Assembly: GCF_900176595.1 (NCBI RefSeq)
Contig: NZ_LT838813.1
Span: 2,684,001-2,748,000 of the forward strand
DNA: 64,000 bases
Source: Aquiflexum balticum DSM 16537
GTDB lineage: Bacteria > Bacteroidota > Bacteroidia > Cytophagales > Cyclobacteriaceae
Reading direction: 5' to 3'
Part shown: positions 1 through 8,834 of the stretch, in pieces
Position numbering within the stretch: position 1 is the stretch's first letter
Layout of the letters: every line of letters starts with the position of its first letter
The notes under the pieces: generated by a model
Told to the model about the DNA's origin: nothing
Seen by the model: only the letters and a program-made list of their open reading frames with translations
Database searches by the model: none
Made by a program: the position numbers and the translations under genes

Positions 1-69
1 TTCCGATACTTAATTCTGAACAAACAATAATTAACTAAATAGCCAAACCCTATTTAATTCACGCTCATC

Positions 70-954
70 ATGCCAACACTAATAGACGGAAAAAAAACCT
101 CAGAAGAAATCAAAACTGAAATTGCCCAGCGTGTGGCTGAGATTAAAGTGGAGGGTGGAAAAACTCCTCACTTGGCTGCAATCCTTGTTGGAAGTGACGG
201 AGCAAGTCAGACTTACGTCGGGGCAAAAGTAAAATCCTGTGAGCAGGTGGGTTTTGAGTCTACCTTGGTAAGGTTGGCAGAATCAGTGACTGAAGAGGAG
301 CTATTAAAGGTAGTGGAAGATATCAACCAAAACCCAGATATTGATGGTTTGATTGTTCAATTGCCACTTCCCAAGCATATTTCTGTTGAAAAAGTTACCA
401 ATAAAATCAAACCTGAAAAAGATGTGGACGGCTTCACCCCGGCCAATGTGGGAAGGATGACATTAGGTTGGCCGGCTTATGTTGCAGCCACTCCTTATGG
501 TATAGTGGAGTTGTTGAAAAGATATAAGATAGAGACATCCGGTAAACATTGTGTGGTCATTGGTAGAAGCCATATTGTAGGCTCTCCTATGAGTATCTTG
601 ATGGCTCGGAATGAATATCCCGGAAACTGTACAGTAACCCTGACCCATAGCCGGACTAAGAATCTACCCGAAATTGCTAAGACAGCGGATATCCTTATTG
701 TCGCTTTAGGTAAACCCGAGTTTGTTACCGCAGACATGGTAAAAGATGGTGCTGTGGTGATAGATGTGGGAATTCACAGAATTGAAGACAACAGCAAGAA
801 ATCCGGTTTCAGGTTGATTGGAGACGTAAAATTTGATGAGGTTTCCAAAAAGGCCTCAGCTATCACACCGGTACCGGGGGGTGTTGGGCCAATGACAATT
901 GCATCTTTGCTTTATAATACCCTGTTGGCGGCAGAAAAGCAGGTATTTGGCTAA
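70..954 (+). CDS. folD: Bifunctional methylenetetrahydrofolate dehydrogenase/cyclohydrolase
   Basis: FolD interconverts 5,10-methylene-, 5,10-methenyl- and 10-formyl-tetrahydrofolate in the cytosol and so feeds one-carbon units to purine and fMet-tRNA synthesis. The 294-residue length is normal for the family. The catalytic Tyr/Lys pair is visible as YVGAK (Y49, K53), followed by the substrate-binding DVDGF segment near residue 121, a Rossmann dinucleotide-binding region (VIGRSHIVG near residue 163) and the C-terminal signature [10 protein letters not shown]. The ATG at 70 is the only sensible start because the family fold begins at once. It stands alone, followed by a tRNA gene with its own promoter. 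I see no sign of damage. Confidence 0.97.
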   Translation: MPTLIDGKKTSEEIKTEIAQRVAEIKVEGGKTPHLAAILVGSDGASQTYVGAKVKSCEQVGFESTLVRLAESVTEEELLKVVEDINQNPDIDGLIVQLPLPKHISVEKVTNKIKPEKDVDGFTPANVGRMTLGWPAYVAATPYGIVELLKRYKIETSGKHCVVIGRSHIVGSPMSILMARNEYPGNCTVTLTHSRTKNLPEIAKTADILIVALGKPEFVTADMVKDGAVVIDVGIHRIEDNSKKSGFRLIGDVKFDEVSKKASAITPVPGGVGPMTIASLLYNTLLAAEKQVFG

Positions 955-997
955 TACTTGGATTGAATAAAATGAAGGATAAAATAAGCCTTTACTC

Positions 998-1028
998 TTG
1001 CAGGTAAATGCTTTCCTTTCTACTTTTG
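998..1028 (+). promoter_or_regulatory. Bacteroidota-type promoter of the tRNA-Leu gene
   Basis: A -33 element TTG lies at 998-1000 and a -7 element TACTTTTG (consensus TAnnTTTG) at 1021-1028, 20 bases apart. This is the spacing expected for the primary sigma factor of Bacteroidota. The box ends 12 bases before the mature tRNA 5' end. Confidence 0.7.
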
Positions 1029-1040
1029 CAGACCCTAAAA

Positions 1041-1124
1041 GCGCACGTGGTGAAATTGGTAGACACGCCACTTTGAGGGGGTGGTGCCCTTACGGGTGTG
1101 GAAGTTCGAATCTTCTCGTGCGCA
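1041..1124 (+). tRNA. tRNA-Leu (anticodon GAG)
   Basis: The cloverleaf can be folded by eye. The acceptor stem GCGCACG (1041-1047) pairs with CGTGCGC (1117-1123). The anticodon stem CCACT/GGTGG encloses loop TTGAGGG, with anticodon GAG at 1075-1077. A long variable arm (TGCCC..GGGTG) marks a class II tRNA, and the T arm carries TTCGAAT. The discriminator base is A at 1124. CCA is not encoded, since the next bases are CAA. It reads CUC and CUU leucine codons. Confidence 0.95.
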
Positions 1125-1130
1125 CAACAA

Positions 1131-1156
1131 GCCTCGGATATCCGGGGCTTTTTTTT
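1131..1156 (+). terminator. Rho-independent terminator after tRNA-Leu
   Basis: Seven paired bases (GCCTCGG with CCGGGGC, one G-T wobble) surround an ATAT loop and are followed by eight T residues. The hairpin starts six bases after the tRNA. Confidence 0.85.
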
Positions 1157-1274
1157 GGACTGTTTTGGAAACCTTTTGCGGCTCGAGCATTTTTCCCTCT
1201 TCTATAAAATAAAGAAGAAGCACATCTTTATTTGAAGTGCTTTTTCTATATGAAATATTTCAGAATGACTCAAT

Positions 1275-3416
1275 TCATTTCACACGTAGAAGTTTCTGCT
1301 TAAATTGATTGGAACCTTCAAAAATCACTAGGTAAGTTCCAGGTGATAATCCTCGAATATTCAATTCATTAATACTTTTACTCACTTTCTGGGTCATCAT
1401 TTTAACGCCATCCATTGTCATGATGTGTACGTCATATGAATTTTCATCTTTAAAATTTTCTTCAGGAATATTTAAAATAGTGCTCGCTGGATTTGGGAAT
1501 ATACGCAGTTCATTTTCAAGGCTAAGGTCCTGAGCGACCACCTCGGAATCTTCAAAAATAAATCTATCCACATCCAAAAGAAATCCTGAGCCTCCCTTAA
1601 AAACCAGATATAGTGTTTTATTTCCTAAATAAGAGGTCCCTTCGGCATAGCTCTTCGGGTCAATTACCTCAATATCAAATGGCTGAAAGCTTTTCCATCC
1701 ACCGGTATTGGAAATTTCAGCTGTCGCAATTAGATTTCCTTGTGGACTGTCCGTCCTAAATTCTACAGTTCCCCCCTTTGTATTACTGGAGGCAATAATC
1801 TGACCTGATTTAGGACCGCGGCCAAAGGTAACGTTGCCGAATTGGATGTAATCACCATTATTTACATAACCTACCGCTGCACCAGAATTGCTAACCTGAA
1901 TACCATTCTGCATAGAATAATCCTCCGCTTGCACAATACTGTAGGGATCAAAATACCTAGTTTTTTCTTTGATGGTAATAGTACAAACCGCGAATACTGA
2001 ACCATTGCTAAAACTTGTCGCTGTCACTGTGATTTCGCCAGGTGCCCTTGCTATGAACTCTCCACTGAGATAATTTATGCTTGACCCATCACTTGCGGTA
2101 AATGCAATGGTCTGGTTTGCAGTATTGGAAGGAGTAATTAGAACATCGAGATCGATAGTATCACCCACTGTAAGTGGCCCTGAAGGGCAGTTTGTAAAGC
2201 TAAGGTCCTCAATGATTACATCGGAATCCTTGAATATAAATCTATCCACATCTAAAAGAAATCCTGAGCCTCCCTTAAAAACCAAAAATAGTGTCTTATT
2301 TCCTAAATAGACGGTCCCATTTGCATAGCTGTTGGGGTCAATGACCTCAATATCAAATGGATGAAATCTTGTCCATCCACCGGTATTGGGAATTTTAGCC
2401 GTCGCAATCAAGTTTCCTTGAGTACTGCCAATTCTAAATTCTACAGTTCCACCAGTAGTATTGCTGGAGGCGATAATTTGACCTGACAACGGACCGCGGC
2501 CAAAGCTCACATTGTCAAATTGGATATAATCACCATTATTCACATACCCCACCGCCGCACCGGAATTGCTAAGCTGAATGCCGCTTTGGGTAGAAAAATC
2601 CTCAGCTTGGACAATATTGTAGGGATCAAAGGAAGTATCTTTTTCCTTTATGGTGATGGTGCAGACATCGTATACTGAACCGTCACTAAAGCTGGTTGCA
2701 GAGACTGTAATTATTCCCGGGGCACTTGCTGTAAACTTCCCACTGATATAATCTACGCTGGTCCCATCGCTTGCAACAAAAGCAACAAATTGGTTTGTGG
2801 TGTTAGAAGGTGAAATAATTACATCAAGATCGATAGTATCCCCTACAGTTAAGGGTTTTGTAGGACAGTTCGTAAATCTAAGGTCCTCAATGATAACATC
2901 GGAATCCTCAAAAATAAAATTATCCACATCTAAGAGAAATCCTGAGCCTCCCTTAAAAACCAGATATAGTGTCTTATTTCCTAAATAAGTGGTCCCGTCT
3001 GCGTAGATGTTGGGGTCAATTACGGCAATATCAAATGGCAAAAATCTTGTCCATCCACCGGTATTGGGAATTTTAGCCGTGGCAATTAAGTTTCCTTGAG
3101 GACTGCCAATTCTAAATTCTACAGTTCCTCCAGCAGTATTGCTGGAGGCGGTAATCTGACCTGACAGCGGACCGCGGCCAAAGGTCACATTGTCGAATTG
3201 GATATAATCGCCATTATTTACATAACCCACCGCGCCACCGGAATTGCTAAGCTGAATGCCACTCTGCTCAGAAAAATCCTCAGCTTGCACAATACTGTAG
3301 GGATCCGTTTCTCCATTTATCAGTGAAAATGAGGTAATTGATTGGCCTTGAGCCATTTCGAAAAGTAAGGCGAATAGGATAAACAATCCGGAGAATGTTG
3401 AGTGAGACGTTTTCAT
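1275..3416 (-). CDS. Secreted protein with three CBM6-like modules and a T9SS sorting domain
   Basis: The 713-residue protein starts with a signal peptide (residues 1 to about 24). It then has three near-identical carbohydrate-binding modules of the CBM6 type at about 38-171, 264-397 and 489-622; each begins with a YSIVQAED-type strand and ends in GSGFLLDVD. Two Ig-like linkers lie between them, each with one Cys pair (C184/C252 and C410/C478) that could form a disulfide. Residues about 635-713 form a T9SS type A sorting domain (RIFPNPAS start, ending in the KQKLLRVK-type strand). No catalytic domain is present, so it is probably a surface-bound or secreted polysaccharide-binding protein. The ligand is unknown. 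It is a single-gene unit. Confidence 0.85.
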   Translation of the reverse strand: MKTSHSTFSGLFILFALLFEMAQGQSITSFSLINGETDPYSIVQAEDFSEQSGIQLSNSGGAVGYVNNGDYIQFDNVTFGRGPLSGQITASSNTAGGTVEFRIGSPQGNLIATAKIPNTGGWTRFLPFDIAVIDPNIYADGTTYLGNKTLYLVFKGGSGFLLDVDNFIFEDSDVIIEDLRFTNCPTKPLTVGDTIDLDVIISPSNTTNQFVAFVASDGTSVDYISGKFTASAPGIITVSATSFSDGSVYDVCTITIKEKDTSFDPYNIVQAEDFSTQSGIQLSNSGAAVGYVNNGDYIQFDNVSFGRGPLSGQIIASSNTTGGTVEFRIGSTQGNLIATAKIPNTGGWTRFHPFDIEVIDPNSYANGTVYLGNKTLFLVFKGGSGFLLDVDRFIFKDSDVIIEDLSFTNCPSGPLTVGDTIDLDVLITPSNTANQTIAFTASDGSSINYLSGEFIARAPGEITVTATSFSNGSVFAVCTITIKEKTRYFDPYSIVQAEDYSMQNGIQVSNSGAAVGYVNNGDYIQFGNVTFGRGPKSGQIIASSNTKGGTVEFRTDSPQGNLIATAEISNTGGWKSFQPFDIEVIDPKSYAEGTSYLGNKTLYLVFKGGSGFLLDVDRFIFEDSEVVAQDLSLENELRIFPNPASTILNIPEENFKDENSYDVHIMTMDGVKMMTQKVSKSINELNIRGLSPGTYLVIFEGSNQFKQKLLRVK
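1551..3305 (-). repeat. Three tandem coding repeats (CBM6 module plus linker)
   Basis: The module occurs three times with a period of about 225-226 codons (roughly 678 bases): about 3305-2903, 2627-2226 and 1952-1551. Nucleotide similarity is visibly high, for example a shared AAATCCTGAGCCTCCCTTAA block in every copy. The third copy has no following linker and runs directly into the sorting domain. Confidence 0.8.
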
Positions 3417-3695
3417 TGCATGTCTTTTGATGTATAATCTAAATAAAAAAAATGGTTTGTAGTAATTTTTGCCAGAACAATAATGAATGAAAGTGCAAAT
3501 GTTATTGATGCATTACAATAAAATCAAATTGAAAATCTGTGAAAATTCGGGAATAGCGGAGTTTTTGAACAAACCAACGCATCTACTCCTTTGGGGCTTT
3601 TTTTTATCTTCATCTTCCGTTCCGTTTTAATTTTGCGAGAGAACCTTGTTTTTATTTTTTGAATTTATCCCTATTTTGAAAAGAAAATCCTTTCT

Positions 3696-4652
3696 ATGAA
3701 AATACTCCAAACAGCGATTCTTTTAATTTTCACCTTATTGGTTGTCCCGATTTTCACCTATTTGTTCGGAATACCTTTAGGAGTTCGTGAATGGGATACG
3801 CTTTCAATCTTGATGAAGATTTGTGCCGCTTCGGTTGTCTATTGTTTTTTGGTAGGGGAGCTTACCAACAACAACAGTCAGGTGGATAAATATTGGAGTA
3901 TTTTGCCCATCATCTATGCGTGGGTAATGGCTTATTTTGGTGATTTTTCTCCAAGGATGGTTTTGCTAGCTGTTCTTGTCAGTGCTTGGGGGGCTAGGCT
4001 TACCTATAATTTTGCCAGAAAAGGTGCTTATCAGTGGAAATTCTGGGAAGGGGAAGAAGACTACCGTTGGGAGATTTTGCGCAAAAAGCCTGAATTCCAG
4101 CCAAAATGGAAATGGACTTTATTCAATCTCTTTTTCATTTCAGGCTATCAAAACGTATTGATTTTGTTGTTTACTCTGCCCATGCTTGTCACCATGCAGT
4201 TTGATGACGGAAGTATTGGCTTGCTGGATTATCTGGTGGCAGGTATAGTTTTGTTCTTTTTGGCTCTTGAAACTGTCGCCGATGAGCAACATTGGAAGTA
4301 TCAAAAGGAAAAATGGAGACTTATAAAAGAAGGGAAGTTGTTGAGAGGTGATTTTGCAAAAGGTTTTTTGGATAAAGGGCTTTGGGCAATTTCCCGCCAT
4401 CCCAATTATTTGGGCGAACAGGGATTTTGGGTTTCTTTCTATTTTTTTTCAGTGGTAGCTTCAGGTCAATGGCTTAATTGGTCCGTGGTTGGCTGCCTGT
4501 TGTTATTGATCTTATTTCAGGGGAGCTCCAATTTCAGTGAGGAAATAAGTGCTTCCAAATATGATTCCTATAAAGTCTATCAAGCCCGTGTTCCCAGGTT
4601 TTTACCAAGACCCAAAGGAAGAACTCAAGAAAGCCCCGCTCCAAATTCCTGA
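3696..4652 (+). CDS. DUF1295 / steroid 5-alpha-reductase-like membrane protein
   Basis: This 318-residue integral membrane protein has about seven hydrophobic segments, from residue 5 onward to about 280. The near-C-terminal signature AISRHPNYLGEQGF is the RHPNY motif shared by the DUF1295, steroid reductase and isoprenylcysteine methyltransferase groups, where it lies at the cofactor-binding end. Members are presumed NADPH-dependent reductases of lipid double bonds, but the substrate of the bacterial DUF1295 branch is not established. The ATG at 3696 begins a hydrophobic N-terminus. No operon partner is evident: the next gene starts about 170 bases later. Confidence 0.8.
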   Translation: MKILQTAILLIFTLLVVPIFTYLFGIPLGVREWDTLSILMKICAASVVYCFLVGELTNNNSQVDKYWSILPIIYAWVMAYFGDFSPRMVLLAVLVSAWGARLTYNFARKGAYQWKFWEGEEDYRWEILRKKPEFQPKWKWTLFNLFFISGYQNVLILLFTLPMLVTMQFDDGSIGLLDYLVAGIVLFFLALETVADEQHWKYQKEKWRLIKEGKLLRGDFAKGFLDKGLWAISRHPNYLGEQGFWVSFYFFSVVASGQWLNWSVVGCLLLLILFQGSSNFSEEISASKYDSYKVYQARVPRFLPRPKGRTQESPAPNS

Positions 4653-4820
4653 AAGAGGGATGGGATTTTTCAAAATGGATAAAGTTTAAGTTTTAGCCTT
4701 GGAGAGCAAATAGAATAATTGTAATGGGTATCGAAAAATCCTATGAGTTCAGTCCAAATAATAACAGTTTGAGGAGGAGTGATTTTTACGTACTTTTTCA
4801 GAATCAACCATTTCAAAATT

Positions 4821-5366
4821 ATGTTCCGATCTGTAAAAATGTTCCTGGTCACTGTAATCCTTATAGCCTTGTCAATTTCAGCACATTGCCAAACCCCACA
4901 ATTTCCGATTGTAAAAGGTTTTGGCGGAATTTATGAAATCCCCGAAGCTACAGAAAGACCCGATCCGAATGGGGAATACAAAATCATTATCGATTTGGTG
5001 TCGGCAAGCGAAAATCCTCAACAAATCAACAGAATGGTGGATAATTTAGCTAGAATGGTCAATCTGCATGGCATTGCAGGAGTGCCAAAGGAAAATATAA
5101 AGATAAAAGTCGCTGTTCATGGCGGAGCTATTTTCAGTATCCTTCAAGATGATTATTATGAGAAATTGTACGGCGTCAAAAATCCAAACTTGCCTGTTTT
5201 CGAAGCCCTCAAAAATGTGGATGTTGAGTTTTATATATGTGGACAATCTTTGATTGCCAGAAATATGAAAACAACGGATGCTTGGGAGGGTGCTGAGATT
5301 GCTTTGTCCATGCTGACTACTTTGACAACTTATGTTCCTCAAGGATATATGCTCATGCGATTTTAA
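4821..5366 (+). CDS. Exported DsrE-family protein
   Basis: I chose the ATG at 4821 because it starts a clean signal peptide (MFRSVKMFLVTVILIALSIS, cleavage after SAHC-Q); an upstream in-frame start at 4779 would put 14 residues in front of it. The mature 160 residues look like a DsrE/DsrF-like fold: a strand YKIIIDLVSA, a helix with many Asn/Met, a strand VAVHGG, and a strand ending in FYICGQS with one conserved Cys. Cytoplasmic relatives carry persulfide sulfur on that Cys; a role for the exported form is unproven. Its TAA interlocks with the TAA of rnhB on the other strand (shared TTAA). Confidence 0.75.
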   Translation: MFRSVKMFLVTVILIALSISAHCQTPQFPIVKGFGGIYEIPEATERPDPNGEYKIIIDLVSASENPQQINRMVDNLARMVNLHGIAGVPKENIKIKVAVHGGAIFSILQDDYYEKLYGVKNPNLPVFEALKNVDVEFYICGQSLIARNMKTTDAWEGAEIALSMLTTLTTYVPQGYMLMRF

Positions 5367-5962
5367 AGGCCTAAATCCAGTTGAATGGGCAAGTGTCGGA
5401 AGGACTTTCGGTGCAAAGGAGTCAAACCCAGTTTGATGATCCCTTCACGATGGAGCTTGGTAGGATACCCTACATTTTTTTCCCAGCCATATCCGGGGTA
5501 TTTCTTTGCAAAATCCGCCATCAAATTATCCCTGTAGACTTTTGCCAGTATTGAGGCGGCTGCAATACTTGCAAATTTTCCGTCTCCTTTTACAATACAA
5601 TCAAATGGAATATTCAGGTCCGTCTTAAACCTATTACCATCTATCAGAAGATGATGCGGGATTAAGTTAAGACTTTTTACAGCCCTGTTCATTGCCAAAA
5701 ATGAAGCATGCAAGATGTTGATTTGATCAATCTCTTCGACACTTGCTTCCGCAATTGACCAAGCAAGTGCCGCGTCTTTTATTTCCTCAAAAAGGTTTTC
5801 CCGATTGGATTTACTTAGTTTTTTGGAATCATTGATAAACTCATTGGCATAATCTTCCGGTAAAATCACAGCAGCTGCTACCACAGGACCGCAAAGACAA
5901 CCTCTGCCCACCTCATCGCAACCTGCCTCTAATCTATAGGATTCTAAATTCGGCCTCAGCAT
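5363..5962 (-). CDS. rnhB: Ribonuclease HII
   Basis: RNase HII cuts RNA in RNA/DNA hybrids and starts removal of single ribonucleotides misincorporated in DNA. At 199 residues it has the usual size. The acidic active site is visible: D16/E17 in GCDEVGRG, D108 in LLIDGN, and a further Asp in the GDGKFASIAAASILAKVYRD region. DSKKLS near residue 45 is a family motif. Its ATG lies inside the 3' end of the upstream glucosidase gene, a 29-base same-strand overlap, so the two are probably cotranscribed and translationally coupled. Confidence 0.95.
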   Translation of the reverse strand: MLRPNLESYRLEAGCDEVGRGCLCGPVVAAAVILPEDYANEFINDSKKLSKSNRENLFEEIKDAALAWSIAEASVEEIDQINILHASFLAMNRAVKSLNLIPHHLLIDGNRFKTDLNIPFDCIVKGDGKFASIAAASILAKVYRDNLMADFAKKYPGYGWEKNVGYPTKLHREGIIKLGLTPLHRKSFRHLPIQLDLGL

Positions 5963-8609
5963 CTTCAGCAGTTCTTCTTTCTGATTTATAATATTTATGA
6001 ATCATCTCGGCCACCAATCCTGTCCATCCTGTCTGATGGGAAGCGCCAAGGCCAGTGCCATTGTCTCCATGGAAATATTCATAAAAAAGGATATGGTCTT
6101 TGAAGTGAGGATCCTCTTGCATTTTTAGGTTTTTTCCATACATGGGTCTATGACCATTTTCATCTTTGAGGAATAATTTGATACACCTCAAGGATAATTC
6201 TCTGGCAATGATGTCCATGGTAACATAATTTCCTGAACCTGTAGGGTATTCAATAGAAAACTCTCCTCCGTAATAATAATCAAATTTTCTAAGGGACTCT
6301 ATAATCAAATGATTGATAGGGAACCAAATAGGGCCCCGCCAGTTGGAATTTCCACCAAACATCAAGGTGTCAGATTCACCAGGGGTATATTTCACACTCA
6401 AGACATCACCGTTGATTCGAAGGGTATAGGGTTTCTTTTCATGGTATTTGGAAAGTGACCTGATTCCATAATCACTAAGAAACTCATTTGAATCAAGCAT
6501 TTTATTGAGAATGCTTTTCATCCTGTGGCCTCTCAACAAGGAAAAAAGCCTTCTCTTTTCATGTCCTGGCTGAATCCAACTTGATACCAATGCTGCAAGT
6601 TTTGGTTTTTCTTTTAAGAAAAAATCCAATCTTTCCTTGAATTCTGGAAGACTGTCAAACATATCCAACCGGATTGATTCCACCGCAAATAAAGGTATGA
6701 TACCCACTATTGACTTCAGCTTCATGACTTTCGGTTCTTTTCCAGGCAAATGGAATACATCAAAAAAGAAGTTTTCTTCATCGTTCCATAGACTGATATT
6801 TTCACCTGAAATATTGCTCATAGCACCGGCGATATGCAGGAAATGCTCTAAAAATTTGGTTGCTGTAAACTGATAAGTCTTATTGAACTCACAAAGGTCA
6901 AGAGAAATTCTCATCATATTCAGAGAGAACATAGCCATCCAGGAAGTGGCGTCAGCCTGTTCCAGTTTCCCCTTATACCTATGTGCATGTGACCTGTCAA
7001 TAACCGAAATATTATCAAGCCCCAGAAAGCCACCTTCAAAAATATTTTTTCCTTCACTGTCTTTTTGATTGACCCACCAGGTAAAATTGATCATAAGCTT
7101 ATGGAAGGCTCTTTCCAAAAATTCCTGATCCCCTTTGCCATCATTCATTTTTTTGTCAATCTGATAGACTCTTTGAACAGCATAGGCATGAACAGGTGGA
7201 TTGACATCGCTGAAATTCCATTCATAAGCTGGGATTTGCCCATTTGGATGCATATATGATTCATTGAGGAATAGCAGTAGTTGTCCTTTTGCAAAATCAG
7301 GATCAATCCTTGAAATCGGCACGCAGTGAAAAGCAGAGTCCCAAACCGCATACCAAGGATATTCCCACTTGTCAGGCATGGAAATGATATCCTGATTATA
7401 AAGGTGTCTCCAATCACTGTTTCGTCCTTTTTTTCGTTCCTTTGGGGGTGAATATCTGCCGGGATCACCATCCAACCACCTATCAATATTGTAATAGTAA
7501 AATTGCTTTCCCCACATCATGCCGGCGTATGCCTGCCTTTGGATATTTTTCATATCCTCACTCTTCACTCTTTCCTGTAATTCGTTATAGAATTCATCCG
7601 CATCATTGATTCTTTCCTGTAGAATTTGATCGCAGCTTGCGACGGCTTCTGAAGTTTTTTGATGAGTCATACGGAATTTCACCCTCTGAGATCCACCTGC
7701 AGGTATTTTCAATTTATATATGGCAGCTGCTTTGGTTCCATAATTATTTGGATTCAGGTGCCTTGAAAACCTGTGAACAACATAATCATTGATAGCATCT
7801 TTGAGATACATTTTCTCATTGGGAATATTATAGAGTTTTTCACGGTTGGTTTCATTGTCACAGAATTTGAATTCCGGGTCTCCATCAAAATTAAAAAAGT
7901 AATTTCCCCTGTTTGGTGAAAAAGCTTTGATTTGCTTCTCTCCACTTAAAGATAATTTAGGAATAAATGGTTCATGACCTGTATGCCAGGTCTTTCTGAA
8001 CCAAATGGTTGGAATTACCCAAATTTCCGCATCTTCAGGACCTCTGTTATGTATTGTTGCAAAGGCAGCGATATCTTCAAAGTCATTTTTGGCATATTCC
8101 AGGTATATATCAAAATACTCATCTTTATCAAAAATCCCGGTATCAATAATTTCAAATTCAGGATCTGTTTTGGTTCTCCGCCTGTTTTCTTCCAATAATG
8201 TTTGATAAGGGAATTCGGACTGAGGATACTTATATAGCATCTTCATATAACTGTGCGTAGGAGTAGAATCCAAATAATAGTAGAGTTCCTTTACATCCTC
8301 TCCGTGGTTTCCCTGATGACCGGTTAGTCCAAAAAACCTTTCTTTCAACATTGGATCTTTACCATTCCAAAAAGCCCATGCAAAACATAAATTCTGCTTA
8401 AAATCAGAAATTCCTCCGATTCCTTCCTCACCCCACCGATAAGCTTTGCTTTTGGCTTCATCATGGGTTACATTGTCCCAGGCAGCACCATTTGGGCTAT
8501 AGTCCTCCCTTACTGTTCCCCATTGTCTTTCGGTAAGGTAGGGTCCCCATTTCTTCCAGTGTTTCTTCCTTTCCCGGTCTTCCTGAAGCCTTAATTTCTC
8601 TACATTCAT
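5934..8609 (-). CDS. GH63-like glucosidase (MGH1-type, alpha/alpha barrel)
   Basis: The protein has 891 residues if the ATG at 8609 is used; the longer frame begins with a TTG at 8624. The N-terminal part (GPYLTERQWGTVREDYS, then AYRWGEEGIGG) and the (alpha/alpha)6 part with WDSAFHCVPISRIDP, HPNGQIPAYEWNFSDVNPP and RGPIWFPINHLI fit the large bacterial glucosidase group related to eukaryotic processing alpha-glucosidase I and to YgjK. No signal peptide is visible, so it is expected in the cytoplasm. The substrate is unknown; a glucosyl glycoside or compatible solute is possible. It overlaps rnhB at its 3' end. Confidence 0.85.
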   Translation of the reverse strand: MNVEKLRLQEDRERKKHWKKWGPYLTERQWGTVREDYSPNGAAWDNVTHDEAKSKAYRWGEEGIGGISDFKQNLCFAWAFWNGKDPMLKERFFGLTGHQGNHGEDVKELYYYLDSTPTHSYMKMLYKYPQSEFPYQTLLEENRRRTKTDPEFEIIDTGIFDKDEYFDIYLEYAKNDFEDIAAFATIHNRGPEDAEIWVIPTIWFRKTWHTGHEPFIPKLSLSGEKQIKAFSPNRGNYFFNFDGDPEFKFCDNETNREKLYNIPNEKMYLKDAINDYVVHRFSRHLNPNNYGTKAAAIYKLKIPAGGSQRVKFRMTHQKTSEAVASCDQILQERINDADEFYNELQERVKSEDMKNIQRQAYAGMMWGKQFYYYNIDRWLDGDPGRYSPPKERKKGRNSDWRHLYNQDIISMPDKWEYPWYAVWDSAFHCVPISRIDPDFAKGQLLLFLNESYMHPNGQIPAYEWNFSDVNPPVHAYAVQRVYQIDKKMNDGKGDQEFLERAFHKLMINFTWWVNQKDSEGKNIFEGGFLGLDNISVIDRSHAHRYKGKLEQADATSWMAMFSLNMMRISLDLCEFNKTYQFTATKFLEHFLHIAGAMSNISGENISLWNDEENFFFDVFHLPGKEPKVMKLKSIVGIIPLFAVESIRLDMFDSLPEFKERLDFFLKEKPKLAALVSSWIQPGHEKRRLFSLLRGHRMKSILNKMLDSNEFLSDYGIRSLSKYHEKKPYTLRINGDVLSVKYTPGESDTLMFGGNSNWRGPIWFPINHLIIESLRKFDYYYGGEFSIEYPTGSGNYVTMDIIARELSLRCIKLFLKDENGHRPMYGKNLKMQEDPHFKDHILFYEYFHGDNGTGLGASHQTGWTGLVAEMIHKYYKSERRTAEDAEAEFRIL

Positions 8610-8834
8610 TAAATTTTGATCCAAATAACCAAACCGAATTTACTATTTTTTATAATACTTCGATTCTTCTGATAAAGGCTTAACAAAAAGAAACGTCCCG
8701 ATTTTTTTCCGCAATCGATTTAAACGTCTTATTTTATCGTTTTGGGATAATTTTTTTTCGAGAAAAAAATACAATTTCTTTCTGTTGCTGATTAAACAAA
8801 TGGAAAACAGGAAAGTTTGGAGGACATTAAGTAA

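Noticed and set aside
8751-8770. TTTTTTTTCGAGAAAAAAAT palindrome as a terminator of the upstream gene
   Set aside because: The stem is almost only A-T pairs with a minimal loop and is more likely AT-rich intergenic sequence; the 225 bases from 8610 to 8834 hold no gene.
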